Source: Apostichopus japonicus (taxonomy: Eukaryota > Echinodermata > Holothuroidea > Aspidochirotida > Stichopodidae). From it: DNA of 64,000 nt. The number at the start of each line of letters is the position of its first letter. Position 1 is the first letter of the stretch. Where the stretch lies: positions 16,323,001-16,387,000 of the forward strand of contig NC_092568.1 of assembly GCF_037975245.1 (NCBI RefSeq), in the 5' to 3' direction. This document shows, piece by piece, positions 11,595 through 24,193 of this stretch. Made by a program: the position numbers and the translations under genes. Under the pieces are notes generated by a model. The model made no database searches. It was not told where the DNA came from and saw nothing but the letters and a program-made list of their open reading frames with translations.

Positions 11595-12896
11595 CAGGGA
11601 CGTAGCTAATGCATGATGATTGGGGGTTTAGTGGCTGAAATTCCAACTGGATGGGTTTTGGAGCCAGAAAATTCCGACTGCTGCCTTGTACCCCCCCCCC
11701 CCCCGCACTATACTCGTCAACGATACGGTCAGTGTCAGTCAGACACCCTATCTTTCGCGACTGCACTTTTGTTCCAAACTTTTCTCGGTACATTTGTACC
11801 ACTGGCCCTCACTTTACAAACTTATCAATCACTCTGGTTAAGCGAGTAAGCAACTGAGTACAAGTTATCTGCTTGATAAGCTACATAGACTACTGACTAA
11901 AAAAGCTATGTTAATGTAACAAAGGGGAAACTTTTTTTCGAAAATTATATTCGACGACATAGTGAATTACCCAAAAATACAGTGCTTTTTCCTAGCGGGC
12001 TTAATATTATTTTCTTGGGGGTGGGGGTGGGGCTATTTATCACTCACATGAATAAAAAAAAACATTGTTCACTTCATTCCAACTGAGCATTTGGAATGAT
12101 GTGAACAATTAAACATTTTGCAGAAAAATGTTGAGTTGACGTTATACGATAAGTTGTCAATTAAACATTTTGCAGAAATTTTTTCAATTGCTCAATTGGA
12201 ATGAAGTAAACAATTGAACATTTTGCCAAAAATGTCCAATTGACGAGATAAGATAAGTTGTCAATTAAACATTTCTCAGAAAAGTTTTTCAATTGTTCTT
12301 ATGGAATGAAGTAAACAAATGAACATTTTGCAGCAAAAAATGACTAATTGACGAGATTTGATTAGTTTTCAATTAAACATTTTTCACAAAATTGTTCAAT
12401 TACTCATTTAAAGCAAGTAAGCAATGCAACATTTTTCTGTTTTTTGATAACATTTTATCTTGTTATCTAAACAATTTACAGAAAAATTTCACCTTATGGG
12501 GCAAAGTTTTTCTTATGTTGATGGCATTTTTAAGCTTCCGTAGATTAGCATTGAGCGTTTTAATAGTATATGTTGTGCAGAAGTTCTATTAGGCATTTTT
12601 TTAGAGTATTCAAAATCATACGAAGTTTTGTATGGTGGAGTATAAAGATCGCGACATACAATTTCTCATTGTGACAAGGAAATCGTAGCAAATATGACTG
12701 ATTCAAGGTCAAGTTTGACCGAAAATTTTAGGTCACTACAAGAATATTTGAAAATTCGAGTGCGCCAGTCGGAAAAATTCGAGTGCGACAGTCGGAAATT
12801 CCGACTGTCGCACAAAAATTTTCCAACTTTCGTCAGTTTTACCAAGATTGGGGGGGGGGGATGAGACACCCCACACCCCCTCTAGCGACGTCCTTG
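11595..12896. mobile_element. hAT-like element nested in the foldback loop
   Basis: The left end is CAGGGACGTAGCTA and the right end is the approximate inverted complement (TAGCGACGTCCTTG). Flanks are GCTAGATA (11587-11594) and GCTAGATT (12897-12904), matching at 7 of 8 bases, as in an aged 8-bp TSD. Inside are C-rich and G-rich runs, four diverged copies of a ~105-bp repeat (about 12090-12440) and a 31-bp palindrome centred near 12794. No transposase frame is visible, so it is non-autonomous. Confidence 0.68.
12090..12440. repeat. Four ~105-bp tandem repeats
   Basis: The landmark GGAATGAAGTAAACAA followed by AACATTTTGC recurs at about 12090, 12197, 12300 and 12405 with increasing divergence. 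Confidence 0.7.
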
Positions 12897-13799
12897 GCTA
12901 GATTATGGACGTTATAATTAATAATTAGGTAGAACTGAATGAAAGGAAATCAACTAAAAAGTCACACTAACTCTGGTCTATGTTTAGTTGGAATAAACCC
13001 AGTGAGACTTTTTATGGTGGATTTGCCTTCTACACTCCAATAGAAACTTTCTATTGAAAAATCGCTAAGAGAAAGAACAAGCACATGCATGGGAACACGA
13101 TACAATCAAAATGCATAGAATGGCACTACAGGGTAACTTGGATGGTTCATTACCAACTATGGCTAATGGAGATCATAAATAAATCAGAAAGGGATTTCGG
13201 CATAAAATATATGTCTGGGTAGACCTATTTCACTTGAAGACTATTTTGCTAAATAAACTATTAAAGTCAGTTTATCTCCGCTTGACCCGAGATGACTGAT
13301 TGTCTGTTTATAGCTCCATGGTCAGCTCTACAATGTAGCAGTGGAATCTTTCAGAATCTACGATGGGGGTTAAAGCGTTCAAAACCACTTTCAAGAAGAG
13401 AGGCAAGAACACTTCTTTGTTCTTTGAATCTGTAAATATGTGAAGGGTTGACGGGTGAAATGAATAAAAGAAATAAAATTTAGTTCTATAAACGAATAAT
13501 TAAAACAAAAACGTTTTCAGTTCGTTGCCAGTTTACAGAAATCACTTCATTCTGAAAATGTAGTTGCGCTAAGGGCCCTCCCCCCCCCCCCCCCAAAAAA
13601 AAGAAGAAGAGTGCGCGTGTGTTTCTCCGGAATGGGAAGGAAACTTTGTATGCTGATGATTGTAAAGCACCAATAAGCATTAAACTTGCGAGCCAAAGGT
13701 GTTGCTTTTGTTTTGTATCACCACACTGGTACAGACGTAGAGTTGAAATTCAAAAAAGAAGATATTGATGAATCTACTGGATAATGATTGTGCATTAGT

Positions 13800-16600
13800 C
13801 GTTTGTATTGGTCAAATACTCTTTGGACCGGGTAAGACGCATTATGGAACTCTTCAACAATGTCCTTAGAATTCATAAGACCAATTGGTTGGGTGGTCCG
13901 AGGCGTGCTGGTCTTCACAAGGGCCTAAACATATTTGCAGGTCCATTAACATTCATTAACGAAGTAATGATTTAGTGGTCATTTAAATTGGTCAAGCACT
14001 CTTTGGACCGGGCAAGACGCATCATGGTACCGTTCTACAATGTTCTTGGACTTCCTGTGACCTATTGGTTAGGTGGTCCAAGGCGTGCTGGTCTTGATTG
14101 GGGCTCAAAGCTTTTTCGTGGTCCCTTTACACTCATTGAAGAAGTAATGATTTAGTGGTCATTTAAATTGGTCAAGCACTCTTTGGACCGGGCAAGACGC
14201 ATTATGGTACTCTTCTACAATGTCCTTAGAGTACATGTTACCGATTGGTTAGGTGGTCCAAACCGTGCTGCATGGATTAGGGCCCAAAGTTTTTTCGCGG
14301 TCCCTTTGCACTCATTTAATAAGTAATGATTTAAAGGTCAGTTTAATTGGTCAAGCACGCTTTGGACCGGGCAAGACGCATTATGGTACTATTCTACAAT
14401 GTCTTTAGAGTACATTTTACCGATTGGTTAGGTGGTCCAAAGCGTGCTGCATGGATTAGGGCCCAAAGCTTTTTCGTGGTCCCGTTACACTCGATGATGT
14501 AGTAATGATTTAGTGGTCATTTAAATTGGTCAAGCACTCTTTGGACCGGGCAAGACGCATTATGGTACTCTTCTACAATGTCCTTAGAGTACATGTTACC
14601 CATTGGTTAGGTGGTCCAAGGCGTGCTGCATGGATTAGGGCCCAAAGCTTTTTCGTGGTCCCGTTACACTCGATGATGAAGTAATGATTTAATGGTCAGT
14701 TTAATTGGTCAAGCACTCTTTGGACCGGGCAAGACGCATTATGGTACTCTTTTACAATGTCCTTAGAGTTCATGTTAACCATCAGTTAGGTGGTCCAAAG
14801 CGTGCTGCATGGATTAGGGCCCAAAGCTTTTCGTGGTCCCGTTTCACTCATTGAAGAAGTAATGATTTAGTGGTCATTTAAATTGGTCAAGCACGCTTTG
14901 GACCGGGCAAGACGCATTATGGTACTCTTTTACAATGTCCTTAGAGTACATGTTACCCATTGGTTAGGTGGTCCAAAGCGTGCTGCATGGATTAGGGCCC
15001 AAAGCTTTTTCATGGTCCAATTACACTCATTGAAGAAGTAATGATTTAGTGGTCATTTAAATTGGTCAAGCACTCTTTGGACCGGGCAAGACGCATTATG
15101 GTACTCTTCTACAATGTCCTTAGAGTTTATATTACCCATTGGTTAGGTGGTCCAAAGCGTGCTGCATGGATTAGGGCCCAAAGCTTTTCGTGGTCCCGTT
15201 TCACTCATTAAAGAAGCAATGATTTAGTGGTCATTTAAATTGGTCAAGCACGCTTTGGACCGGGCAAGACGCATTATGGTACTCTTCTACAATGTCCTTA
15301 GAGTTCATGTTAACCATCGGTTTGGTGGTCCAAAGCGTGCTGCATGGATTAGGGCCCAAAGCTTTTTCGTGGTCCCGTTACACTCGATGATGAAGTAATG
15401 ATTTAATGGTCAGTTTAATTGGTCAAGCACGCTTTGGACCGGGCAAGACGCATTATGGTACTCTTTTACAATGTCCTTAGAGTACATGTTACCCATTGGT
15501 TAGGTGGTCCAAAGCGTGCTGCATGGTTTAGGGCCCAAAGCTTTTTCATGGTCCAATTACACTCATTAAAGAAGTAATGATTTAGTGGTCATTTAAATTG
15601 GTCAAGCACGCTTTGGACCGGGCAAGACGCATTATGGTACTCTTTTACAATGTCCTTAGAGTACATGTTACCCATTGGTTAGGTGGTCCAAAGCGTGCTG
15701 CATGGATTAGGGCCCAAAGCTTTTTCGTGGTCCCGTTACGCTCATTGATGAAGTAGTAATTTAGTGGTCATTTTAATTGGTCAAGCACTCTTTGGACCGG
15801 GCAAGACGCATTATGGTACTCTTCTACAATGTCCTTAGAGTTAATGTTACCCATTGGTTAGGTGGTCCAAAGCGTGCTGCATGGATTAGGGCCCAAAGCT
15901 TTTTCGTGGTCCCGTTACACTCATTAAAGAAGTAATGATTTAGTGGTCATTTATATTGGTCAAGCACGCTTTGGACCGAGCAAGACGCATTATGTTACCC
16001 TTCTACAAGGTCCTTAGACTTCCTATGACCCATTGGTTAGGTGGTCCAAGGCGTGCTGCATGGATTAGGGCCCAAAGCTTTTTCGTGGTCACGTTACACT
16101 CATTAAAGAAGTAATGATTTAGTGGTCATTTATATTGGTCAAGCACGCTTTGGACCGAGCAAGACGCATTATGTTACCCTTCTACAAGGTCCTTAGACTT
16201 CCTATGACCCATTGGTTAGGCGGTCCAAGACGTGCTGGTTTTGATTAGGGCCCAAATGTTTTTATTTCAGTTCCCGTTACATTTATTTACAAAAATGTTG
16301 ATTTAATGGTCATTTTAATTGGTCAAACACTCTTTGGACCGGGCAAGACGCATTATGGTATCCTTCTACAATGTGTTAAGAATTCATATGACCCATTGGT
16401 AAGGTGGTCCAAGGCGTGCTAGTCTTGATTAGGGCCTAAAGTGATTTTTTCTGGTCCAGTTACATTAATTTAAGAACTGATGAAGTACTGGTCATTTTAG
16501 TTGGTCAAGAACTATTTGGACCGGGCAAGATGCATTATGGTACCCTTCCACATAGTCGTTACAGTTCATATGACCCATGGGCCATTGATAAAACCTCTTT
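13800..16600 (-). repeat. Right arm satellite, 16 inverted units of about 179 bp
   Basis: The same unit as in the left arm in opposite orientation. CTTTGGACC recurs at about 13821, 14001, 14181, 14360, 14539 and onward every 179 bp to about 16514. Beyond the last unit the sequence mirrors the unique left terminus (7236 down to 6961). Confidence 0.92.
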
Positions 16601-16884
16601 CCACGACCATATGTTGAACATCTTGTAAGAAGCTTTTGTCTTGCCAGAGGTGTTACGTCGATATCATTGTCGAATACGTAACTGAATAGCTAGCTCAGTT
16701 ACTCATACGCGAATATCGAACGAGGAACGGGGAATAAGTATCTAACTTCACACCGGTCACCAAACCTTCAATTTTACTCAATGGAGGCCATACAAAGGCA
16801 AGTCGTTTAGGCCAGTAACAAATCAAGCTAGTAAGAAGTCACTCTGTCTGTGGCGCTCATATGGCAAGCCGTTTTACTTTTTAT

Positions 16885-17515
16885 TCGATATTTGATGATA
16901 TCATCAAATATTTGGTGATATCAGCAAATAATTGTTGATATCATCAAATCATTTGATGATATCATCAAATAATTGCTGATATCAACAATTATTTGCTGAT
17001 ATCACCAAATAATTGTTGATATCAGCAATTCATTTGCTGATATCACCAATTCATTTGCTGATATCATTAATTCATTTGTTGATATCATCAAATAATTGCT
17101 GATATCAACAAATAATTGCTGATATCAACAAATATTTGCAGATATCAGCAATTATTTGGTGATATCAGCAAATGAATTGGTGATATCAGCAAATCATTTG
17201 ATGATATCAGCAAATCATTTGATGATATCAACAATTATTTGCTGATATCATCAAATAATTGGTGATATCAGCAAATCATTTGATGATATCAACAATTCCA
17301 ACATATCACTTATTCATTTGCTGATATCAACAAATCAATTGGTGATATCAGTAATTGATTTAATGATATCAGCAAATGAACCGTACATATCACTAATGCA
17401 TGCTTTTGTTGATATCACCAATTCATTTGTTGATATCACCAATTCATTTCATGATATCAACAAATCATTTGCTGATATCAGTAATTCAACCGTGACGATG
17501 ATATCAGTAATTCAA
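16885..17515. repeat. Left GATATC palindrome array
   Basis: About 30 palindromic units with an invariant GATATC core flanked by TG/CA and half-sites AAAT or AATT. Core-to-core distance is 20 or 21 bp in the units I measured. Confidence 0.9.
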
Positions 17516-17619
17516 CCGTGGCAGCCCGTCTTACAAGCATGCGCACACGATGTCAGTGTACTAAGCAGTACATGCAAATGACAGTGACGAGACAACATGG
17601 TACGGGTAGTGTTACTTTC

Positions 17620-17880
17620 ACCTTGGCGATTGCGGTAAACTTGATGAAGCACAGATCGTTATTGACAGAAGTTCTCGGATTTTGGGCGAAGTAGAGAGGC
17701 TCTTAACTGGCAATGAGAATGCTTCTGAAGCGAAAGAACGTCTTCTCCAAGCAAAGAGAAATTTAGAACGGATTAACGCGAGCATCGATGAGCACAGGTT
17801 CAATTTAATAGCAGCTGTGCACGATCAGCTCCTTTCCATCGCAGACGCACAGGCACAGCCAGACGGAACGGAACGTTGCA
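17620..17880 (+). pseudogene. Helical coding remnant inside palindrome-array transposon A
   Basis: An open frame running from about 17625 to 17939 reads HLGDCGKLDEAQIVIDRSSR and continues as a Leu/Glu/Arg-rich, probably helical segment (GEVERLLTGNENASEAKERL..., INASIDEHRF). Codon use is more GC-rich than the surroundings. An ATG at 17596 lies in another frame, so a frameshift or lost exon boundary is likely; no full gene is present. The pattern resembles the N-terminal part of the open frame at 25544 in the sister element (shared spacing of QI(I/V)V, R, LL/SL, GN and helical heptads). I do not recognise the family. It may be the N-terminal domain of the element's own transposase. Confidence 0.4.
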
Positions 17881-18254
17881 GCCATGAGCGGCGATCATGG
17901 GGGGGGGGGCATATTTTAGGTGGGGGATATAGTATCTAATATCCCCCCCCAATATTTGTTGGCATAGTGTTTTTGTGTGGCTATAAATAGAAAATAATGC
18001 ATGAGATTATTTATCCAAATCCTATTTGGCGGTGGCTAAAACTTTATCCAACACATGCGCTATGAGGTAAATGACTCTTCGTCGTCGTTTCTGTGACTTG
18101 TGACCGTATAGCATCTTGTCAATCATGATTATTATCATAATGTCTGTACATCTCTCGTGTATGAGTGTACGTACGTACAATCATATATATGATCCACATC
18201 GATATGGGTTCACTGGGTTTCCATTTGGCATGTTTCCTACAAGATTTCTAACCG

Positions 18255-18883
18255 CAGGCACGTAGCCAAGTAGGGGGGGGGGGTGGGGCGAAGATATTTT
18301 TTGTCTTTTTTAACGATATCGAAGTTTTATATTTATAATATTTGTACACAATAAATTAACTGTGTCTGAATTTTCGAAAATTCCCTGACCAACATTCTTC
18401 ATCATACTTCCCTCTACTCGTGCCATTTTGACCGGTCTGTTAGGGGTTGAAGGTTTTTTTTCTATATTAGTTGACCATAGATGAAATTTTGTGCAACATT
18501 TATGGATATGTTTTGAAGTGAATTTATAATTCAAATTCTGGACAAATAATGGGCTTCAAACCTTGAAAAGTGGGGCTGACGGGTATTGTATAGGCCGTTA
18601 CGTAGTACTACCTTCCAAAGCAATGATCCACAGGAGAAGCGATGAGGTCGAACATGATGTGTGACTGGTGACAATCTTGAAAAAGGTTATGGATGGAAAA
18701 AAAAACTATTGGGAAAACTTGATTCTCAGGCCAAAGTGTACAACTTGTTGATGATTTTCAAGCCCGAGAAGTGCCATTTCCTGTGATCTGGGGGGCTATA
18801 AAAACCAGAAATTTTCTGTGGCGCTCCCCTTAGATAGTAATTTGATCGCGCCCCCGGGTTAGAAAATCCTGGATACACGCCTG
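18255..18883. mobile_element. Possible hAT-like insertion within element A
   Basis: The left end CAGGCACGTAGCCAAG and the right end (complement CAGGCGTGTATCCAGG) form a 16-bp imperfect TIR of the same CAGNNNCGTAGCCA style as other hAT-like elements here. A G-run follows the left end. I could not find a TSD, so the boundaries are provisional. Confidence 0.42.
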
Positions 18884-18892
18884 TATTTATAT

Positions 18893-19112
<220 letters not shown>

Positions 19113-19647
19113 AATAACGAAGTGCGCGAACAATTTTAATTTGGGGGTGGGGGAATTGTTACGCGTCTGCACCCAAGTTAAAGTCCCCCCACCCCAATAT
19201 TTGAAACAAATCGCCGCCACTGGTTGCAGCCACCATCGGGGAGCCAGTCTAATGGACACAGTTCCCAGCCTGTTTCTGTCGCCCGCCGACCAGGGTATAC
19301 TTTTTACATTTTGGTATTTCATATTGAGCTACTTAACCACCCCGATATTATTTTTCATAGGTTTATAGGCCTGGCCTACTCGGTGCTTGCCCAATGTTTG
19401 TCTTCCCTGTCACAAGTGCATGAGTAGCCACGGTACCTCTCCCAGTGGCAGTAGTGGTACTGTGTAACTTAGTCCCCTTTCCCCTCCCGTTGATCGCTAT
19501 AACCAAGGCTGAAATTAACCGCGCACCAGGCGCCTTTCTGTGCCCGCTACCAGCCAAACAGCGCCCTTAAGACCCAAAAAGAATGCCTGTTGATGGCGCT
19601 CGTTTCTAATTCCTTTTTGTAGACGTTGGTTCGATACGCTTGAATTA

Positions 19648-20140
19648 CTGATATCAGCAAATGAATTGGTGATATCAGCAAATGAATTGTTGATATCAGC
19701 AATTCCAACATATCGCCAATTCAATTGCTGATATCAGCAAATCTTTTAATGATATCACCAAATCATTTCATGATATCAGCAATCCGGTTCCTCATATCAC
19801 TAATTAATTAGTGATATGTCGGAATTGTTGATATCAGCAAATCAATTGCTGATATCACCAATTCATTTGCTGATATCAGCAAATATTTGTTGATATCAGC
19901 TATTATTTATTGATATCAGCAATTATTTGGTGATATCAGCAAATGAATTGGTGATATCAGCAAATGAATTGGTGATATCAGCAAATGAATTGCTGATATC
20001 AACAATTATTTGGTGATATCAGCAAATAATTGTTGATATCAGCAATTATTTGATGATATCATCAAATGATTTGATGATATCAACAATTATTTGCTGATAT
20101 CACCAAATATTTGATGATATCATCAAATATCGAATAAAAA
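19648..20140. repeat. Right GATATC palindrome array
   Basis: The same palindromic units as the left array, running into the right TIR of element A. Confidence 0.9.
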
Positions 20141-20243
20141 GTAAAACGGCTTGCCATACGCTCATACCACAGATATCTCTGTGTCTACTTTACAGGTTCG
20201 ATGTAATAACAGAAGCACGTCCTCCCTCCCCTCAAACCACGTT

Positions 20244-20545
20244 TATGGCAAGCCAAATGCCAGATTCACCCAAATATCCCAGGCTTTTCAGTCGAAAACG
20301 TGCAATATGAATATCGGCCGATAAACCTAATCCGATAATCCACGTTTTTCGACCAGGTTTATCGCTCGATAATCCAAGTTTTTCGCCAATTAAATGGATA
20401 TCTTCTCAATTGAAAAACTTGGATTATCGGTCAATTTTGGGGAATTGATAATCAAAATTTTTCGGAGACAACCCTGGACATTTTCTTGCGATAATCCAGG
20501 CTCTTGCGATAATCCAGGCTTATCGCCCTCTACACTTGGCAACGT
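20244..20545. mobile_element. Possible decayed relative of the palindrome-array family
   Basis: TATGGCAAGCC at 20244-20254 repeats the first 11 bases of the elements at 16860 and 24896. It is followed by a degenerate array with yet another core, GATAATCCAAGTTTTTCG, in both orientations (about 20325-20525). No matching right end was found, so it would be truncated. It could be coincidence. Confidence 0.4.
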
Positions 20546-21055
20546 TCATGAAACTTCAGGGACGGACATCTAATCCAGTCAATGTATATACACAGTGTCC
20601 CTTCCGACATTGCGATACACGTGATAGTACAGATGAACAAACTTGCTTGCTATAATGTTGGCAAACTGAACGTGAATATTTAGTACGGAATTAGAATAAA
20701 ATTATGTACGGCGCACTTCTGATGCATGCATCTGCAAAGTTTTCAGTTAATGGACAACACCTTTAACTGGAATATGATTCTGGATATGAAATGGGAGATG
20801 AGCAGGGGGTGGGAGTATTGAATGTTCGTAAAGGGAGTTCTATATGCTAGTATACTAGCAGTTTGGTATAGTATTTCCCAAAAGATTACGGGTTATGTAG
20901 CTACAACAGCGCTGTGCCGTGCAGAACAATCTGCAAGACCATAGTTCTGCAAAATAATAGGAAACTGAAGACACATACACACACACACAATTGTTATCAT
21001 AGCTGATTACAATGGCGGAATTTGATGTGTGAAAGTGTGGGGGGGGGGACTTGGG
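20546..21055. other. Non-coding; short CA microsatellite
   Basis: No gene seen. It contains a short (AC)n at about 20970-20990 and a G-run near 21041. Confidence 0.35.
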
Positions 21056-21063
21056 GGAGAGGT

Positions 21064-21824
21064 CAGTAGCGTAACTCCTATGGGCTCGGACCGTGCTGAG
21101 CCGGGGGCCCCGACCAAAAGTGTCCCCCGCTATACTGATGCATAAGAAAAGGGTACCTCTTTGGAAAGGGAGGGCACGATTATACTGGGATAGAAAAACT
21201 CATGCAAGACTGAACAAGACAAAATTCATATTTTCACGTGATACGGAATACGGACATCATGATCATGGGCTCATTTGGGTATTAATGTATGTATTGAGCT
21301 ATGTGTGTTATTTATTATTATAATGAAAACAAAGTATATAATTTAAAACCCAATTCCAGCCAATGTTGTACCGAGTACAACATCGAGACATGATTTTTTG
21401 AAAAATTCTAAAACGATAACCCAACACCCCACAGAATTGAAACTGCGTTCATTTGAAAGTAAAAAGGGCAGGGCTTTCATATAAATATAATAATAAAAGG
21501 TAAGAATAAAGATGCCTTCGGGGCATCTGGTAAGTAACAAAGCACAATAAATTAGGCCTAGATGTAGACAAAGTTTCAGCCGAAATTAGGCCTATGCCTA
21601 GGTTTGATAGGAGTATTTTTTGGCAGAAAACATATACGCTCCGCGCCAACTGATGGTGGCGCTCCGCTTAGATAGTATCAAGTAACTACTTGACCTACTG
21701 AACCCCCCCCCCCACCCACCTAACTTGTGAACATTTCTGCGGACGCCCTTATAATTGCTTGGACCTCCCGATAGGGCCCCTTTGGGCCAGGAGCCAGGGC
21801 CCCCAGGCTCATCGTTACGCACTG
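21064..21824. mobile_element. hAT-like non-autonomous element, 761 bp
   Basis: The left end CAGTAGCGTAAC is matched by GTTACGCACTG at the right, followed inwards by GGGCTC/GAGCC blocks. An exact 8-bp TSD GGAGAGGT lies at 21056-21063 and 21825-21832. There is no transposase-like frame. Confidence 0.75.
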
Positions 21825-21832
21825 GGAGAGGT

Positions 21833-22801
21833 CTAAGGTGTGGCGGTGTTTTGGATTTCATAAATCCCCTAGAAGTAATATGATGCAATATTTATAGGTT
21901 ATTCGGCAGTACTAGTGTATATTTGAAAATGTAATTATGCTGTTTGCATAAAAGTGTTGTCCGATTTATTGAGAGACAAAAATATTAAAAAATGGTAAGA
22001 CTCGTTACGATAGGTCGATCTTTTTAATTGGCTGTTTAATGGCATTATGAATAAGTACAAAGCTATCGCAGAGTTGTCTGTATTACTGTGATGATTTTTT
22101 TTTTTAAATTAACGACTATTTATTAATAGTGTTACATGAATTCAACATTATATAAGGAAGCTTTACTTGTCATATAACCAAGGTCGTACATTAACCATTT
22201 TCCAGATGGATATTGATTGATTTGTGCACGCAGTGACTAGTTGAGCAATGTTTCGCAAAATAACCAAAGCGGCAACTTTCTTTATAATTACAACTTTGCA
22301 TTGTTATTGGCTGTTAGTGCTGGCACCCAGAAGCTGCAGCAGTTTTAGATATAGGCCTACTTGTTCGCCTTTGCAGCGCTCTTGGAGTGCAAAAATACAT
22401 GCCAGAGAGATAATTTCACTTAAATTTCGCTGGAATGTATCTCAGGGCTCTACTGGGGTCCAGGAGACCAAGGGGAGGGGGGAGGGGGGGTACATGGAGT
22501 GAAACCCCAGGAAGCTCAATCCTTTTCAGATATTCCTTGTTCTCTCGTATCGAGTTTAAAGCTCAATATATGTGAGAAATATAGAGTGAAATTCAAGTGG
22601 AATTTACATCAGGCCCTGGTGGGGTCAAGGGGACGAATTCCTTGGAACTTGTAGGTTTTTGAGATATTTCTCGTTCTCTCATAGAGATTTTTAAGCACGA
22701 CTAATCAAATGTCAGGAAGAGGAAATTAATTTCCGGGGAAAATATTCCAAGCCCCTGAAGCTGCAGTGCTATTAGACATGTTCTGTTTGGGCTATTTTTA
22801 C
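21833..22801. repeat. Non-coding stretch with a diverged ~170-bp direct repeat
   Basis: The segment around 22430-22555 (containing GGTCC/AAGG, then ATATTCCTTGTTCTCTC) recurs around 22600-22690 (GGGTCAAGGGGACG, then GATATTTCTCGTTCTCTC). No gene seen. Confidence 0.45.
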
Positions 22802-22809
22802 GTAAGCAC

Positions 22810-24185
22810 CAGTGGCGTAGCCAGGATTTTTTTCAGTGGGGGGGGGGCGCTGCAGGGGCTTGACCATTTCCTGGGAGGGCGTCTTGTTTCTATCTAAGCG
22901 GAGCGCCACCTGGGTTGGAATTTTTTAGCTAAAAAGGCTTCCTATAGATCGTTGGAAATGACACTTCCCAGGCCTTGTAAGCTGCTCTAAAGTTTTCTCA
23001 ACAACCTTTATTTTGAGATCCCATGTCTTGATATGGTCATGAAATAGTCTAGTGATATAGAAAAAAAAAACCAGTCTGGTAAGTTACTTTGAAATATCAT
23101 GACATATCTTTTGTGAATTTGACACCGGCATCGACATTTTTCGACAAATCTGCAAATTGCGCGTGGAAAATAAGGAAAGATTGACTGGGCTTTCAGGCAA
23201 GTAATATACTGAAATGACCGAACTATATGTAAAACTGGCATCAAAGATTGCGTCTGAATATAATTAGGGTGATAGACTGATTGGCCGGTAGTTTTCAGCG
23301 ATACTATTGTCGCCTTTCTTGAAAATTTGGTTTTTTAGCGGTTTTAAGAGCATCAGGGCACGTCCCAAAAGTAAAAACCCGATTGAAAATGTAACAGAGT
23401 ATCGAGGCAATGACGCGAGCAATGATGTGAGAAACCTGTATGACGTCAGCATTTTTTACTTTTAACATCTTCTTCGGCATTCCAGTACCTGGAAACCACC
23501 TTTCTATAAGTATAAGGGTATATAGTATAGCTCACTAGCTTGTTTGATCAGTTGATGCGCACTGGTTACATGATCCTGATTGGCTGTTTGTATTAGTATT
23601 TATTCAGGCGCGTAGCGAGGAATTTGCCAAGGAAAGGACGAACCTGTAGGAAAATAACCAGAGCCGTAGATTCGGCTTTGGAAACTATCTAAGCGTATTT
23701 TTGCCGAAAATGCCTCCCATATCGCTGGAAATGGCACTTCCCAGGCCTTACAAGTTGCATCTAAACATTTTCTTTTTTGAAATTACTAGCGATACCATAA
23801 AAACGTACAAAAAATATGCTCAAGGGTGGGGGGGGGGGCGGTCGCGCCTGTATTTATTAGAGCAGGAATTATATTATTCGACGGTCGTTAACATTCGTTT
23901 TCGGTAAAGTGCGACTACTGTAGATGTCTTCTTGGCCTATGCGCTATGTCACGTCAGGTTTTTCAGCAACTATAGCATACTGCCGGTCCGCGGTCGAAGG
24001 GTCGTTTCATGAGTGGTCATCATGGAGATTCGAGACCATTCAGACCAATGATATATTTTTCGCACATGTATTTTTTTTCGACATCCAAATTCCCAGTGGG
24101 AGGGCGACTGGGGGCGATAAGCTTTCATGGGGGGGGGGGGGGCTGTCGCCCCCACGCCCCCCCCCCCCCCGTGGCTACGCCACTG
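22810..24185. mobile_element. hAT-like composite element carrying a LINE fragment
   Basis: Ends CAGTGGCGTAGCCA (22810) and its complement TGGCTACGCCACTG (ending 24185), each bordered by long G or C runs. Exact 8-bp TSD GTAAGCAC at 22802-22809 and 24186-24193. Inside, a ~100-bp segment with the landmark CACTTCCCAGGCCTT occurs at about 22960 and again at about 23737, so internal sequence is duplicated. A second CAGGCGCGTAGCGAGG end-like sequence at 23606 hints at a nested relative. A minus-strand reverse transcriptase fragment lies at 23264-23452. Confidence 0.78.
23264..23452 (-). pseudogene. Reverse transcriptase fragment (LINE)
   Basis: The minus-strand frame ends IFKKGDNSIAENYRPISLSP. This is the conserved 'IPIFKKGD...NYRPISLLP' block at the start of the reverse transcriptase domain of LINEs. 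Only this block survives, interrupted by a stop. It was captured in, or inserted into, the hAT-like element. Confidence 0.75.
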
Positions 24186-24193
24186 GTAAGCAC

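Larger units (their letters stand above)
6961..16757. mobile_element. 9.8-kb foldback (long-TIR) transposon
   Basis: Terminal sequences are inverted: ACCGGTGTGAAG begins the left end (duplicated there, 6961-6984) and its complement ends the right end at 16757. The flanking 9-bp sequence CACCAAACC is present on both sides (6952-6960 and 16758-16766), an exact TSD. Next come about 170 bp of unique TIR and then tandem 179-bp units: 18 in the left arm (to about 10310) and 16 inverted in the right arm (from about 13800). The central loop (about 10310-13800) has no recognisable transposase and contains a separate hAT-like insertion at 11595-12896. A 9-bp TSD with very long TIRs is typical of Mutator-like elements. 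Long TIRs made of tandem repeats define foldback elements such as Drosophila FB and sea urchin TU. The superfamily cannot be settled from sequence alone. Confidence 0.88.

Noticed and set aside
16885-17515. CRISPR-like regular array of short repeats
   Set aside because: The spacing is regular but spacers are only a few bases and not unique, units are perfect palindromes, the array is mirrored at the other end of a TIR element, and the DNA is eukaryotic.
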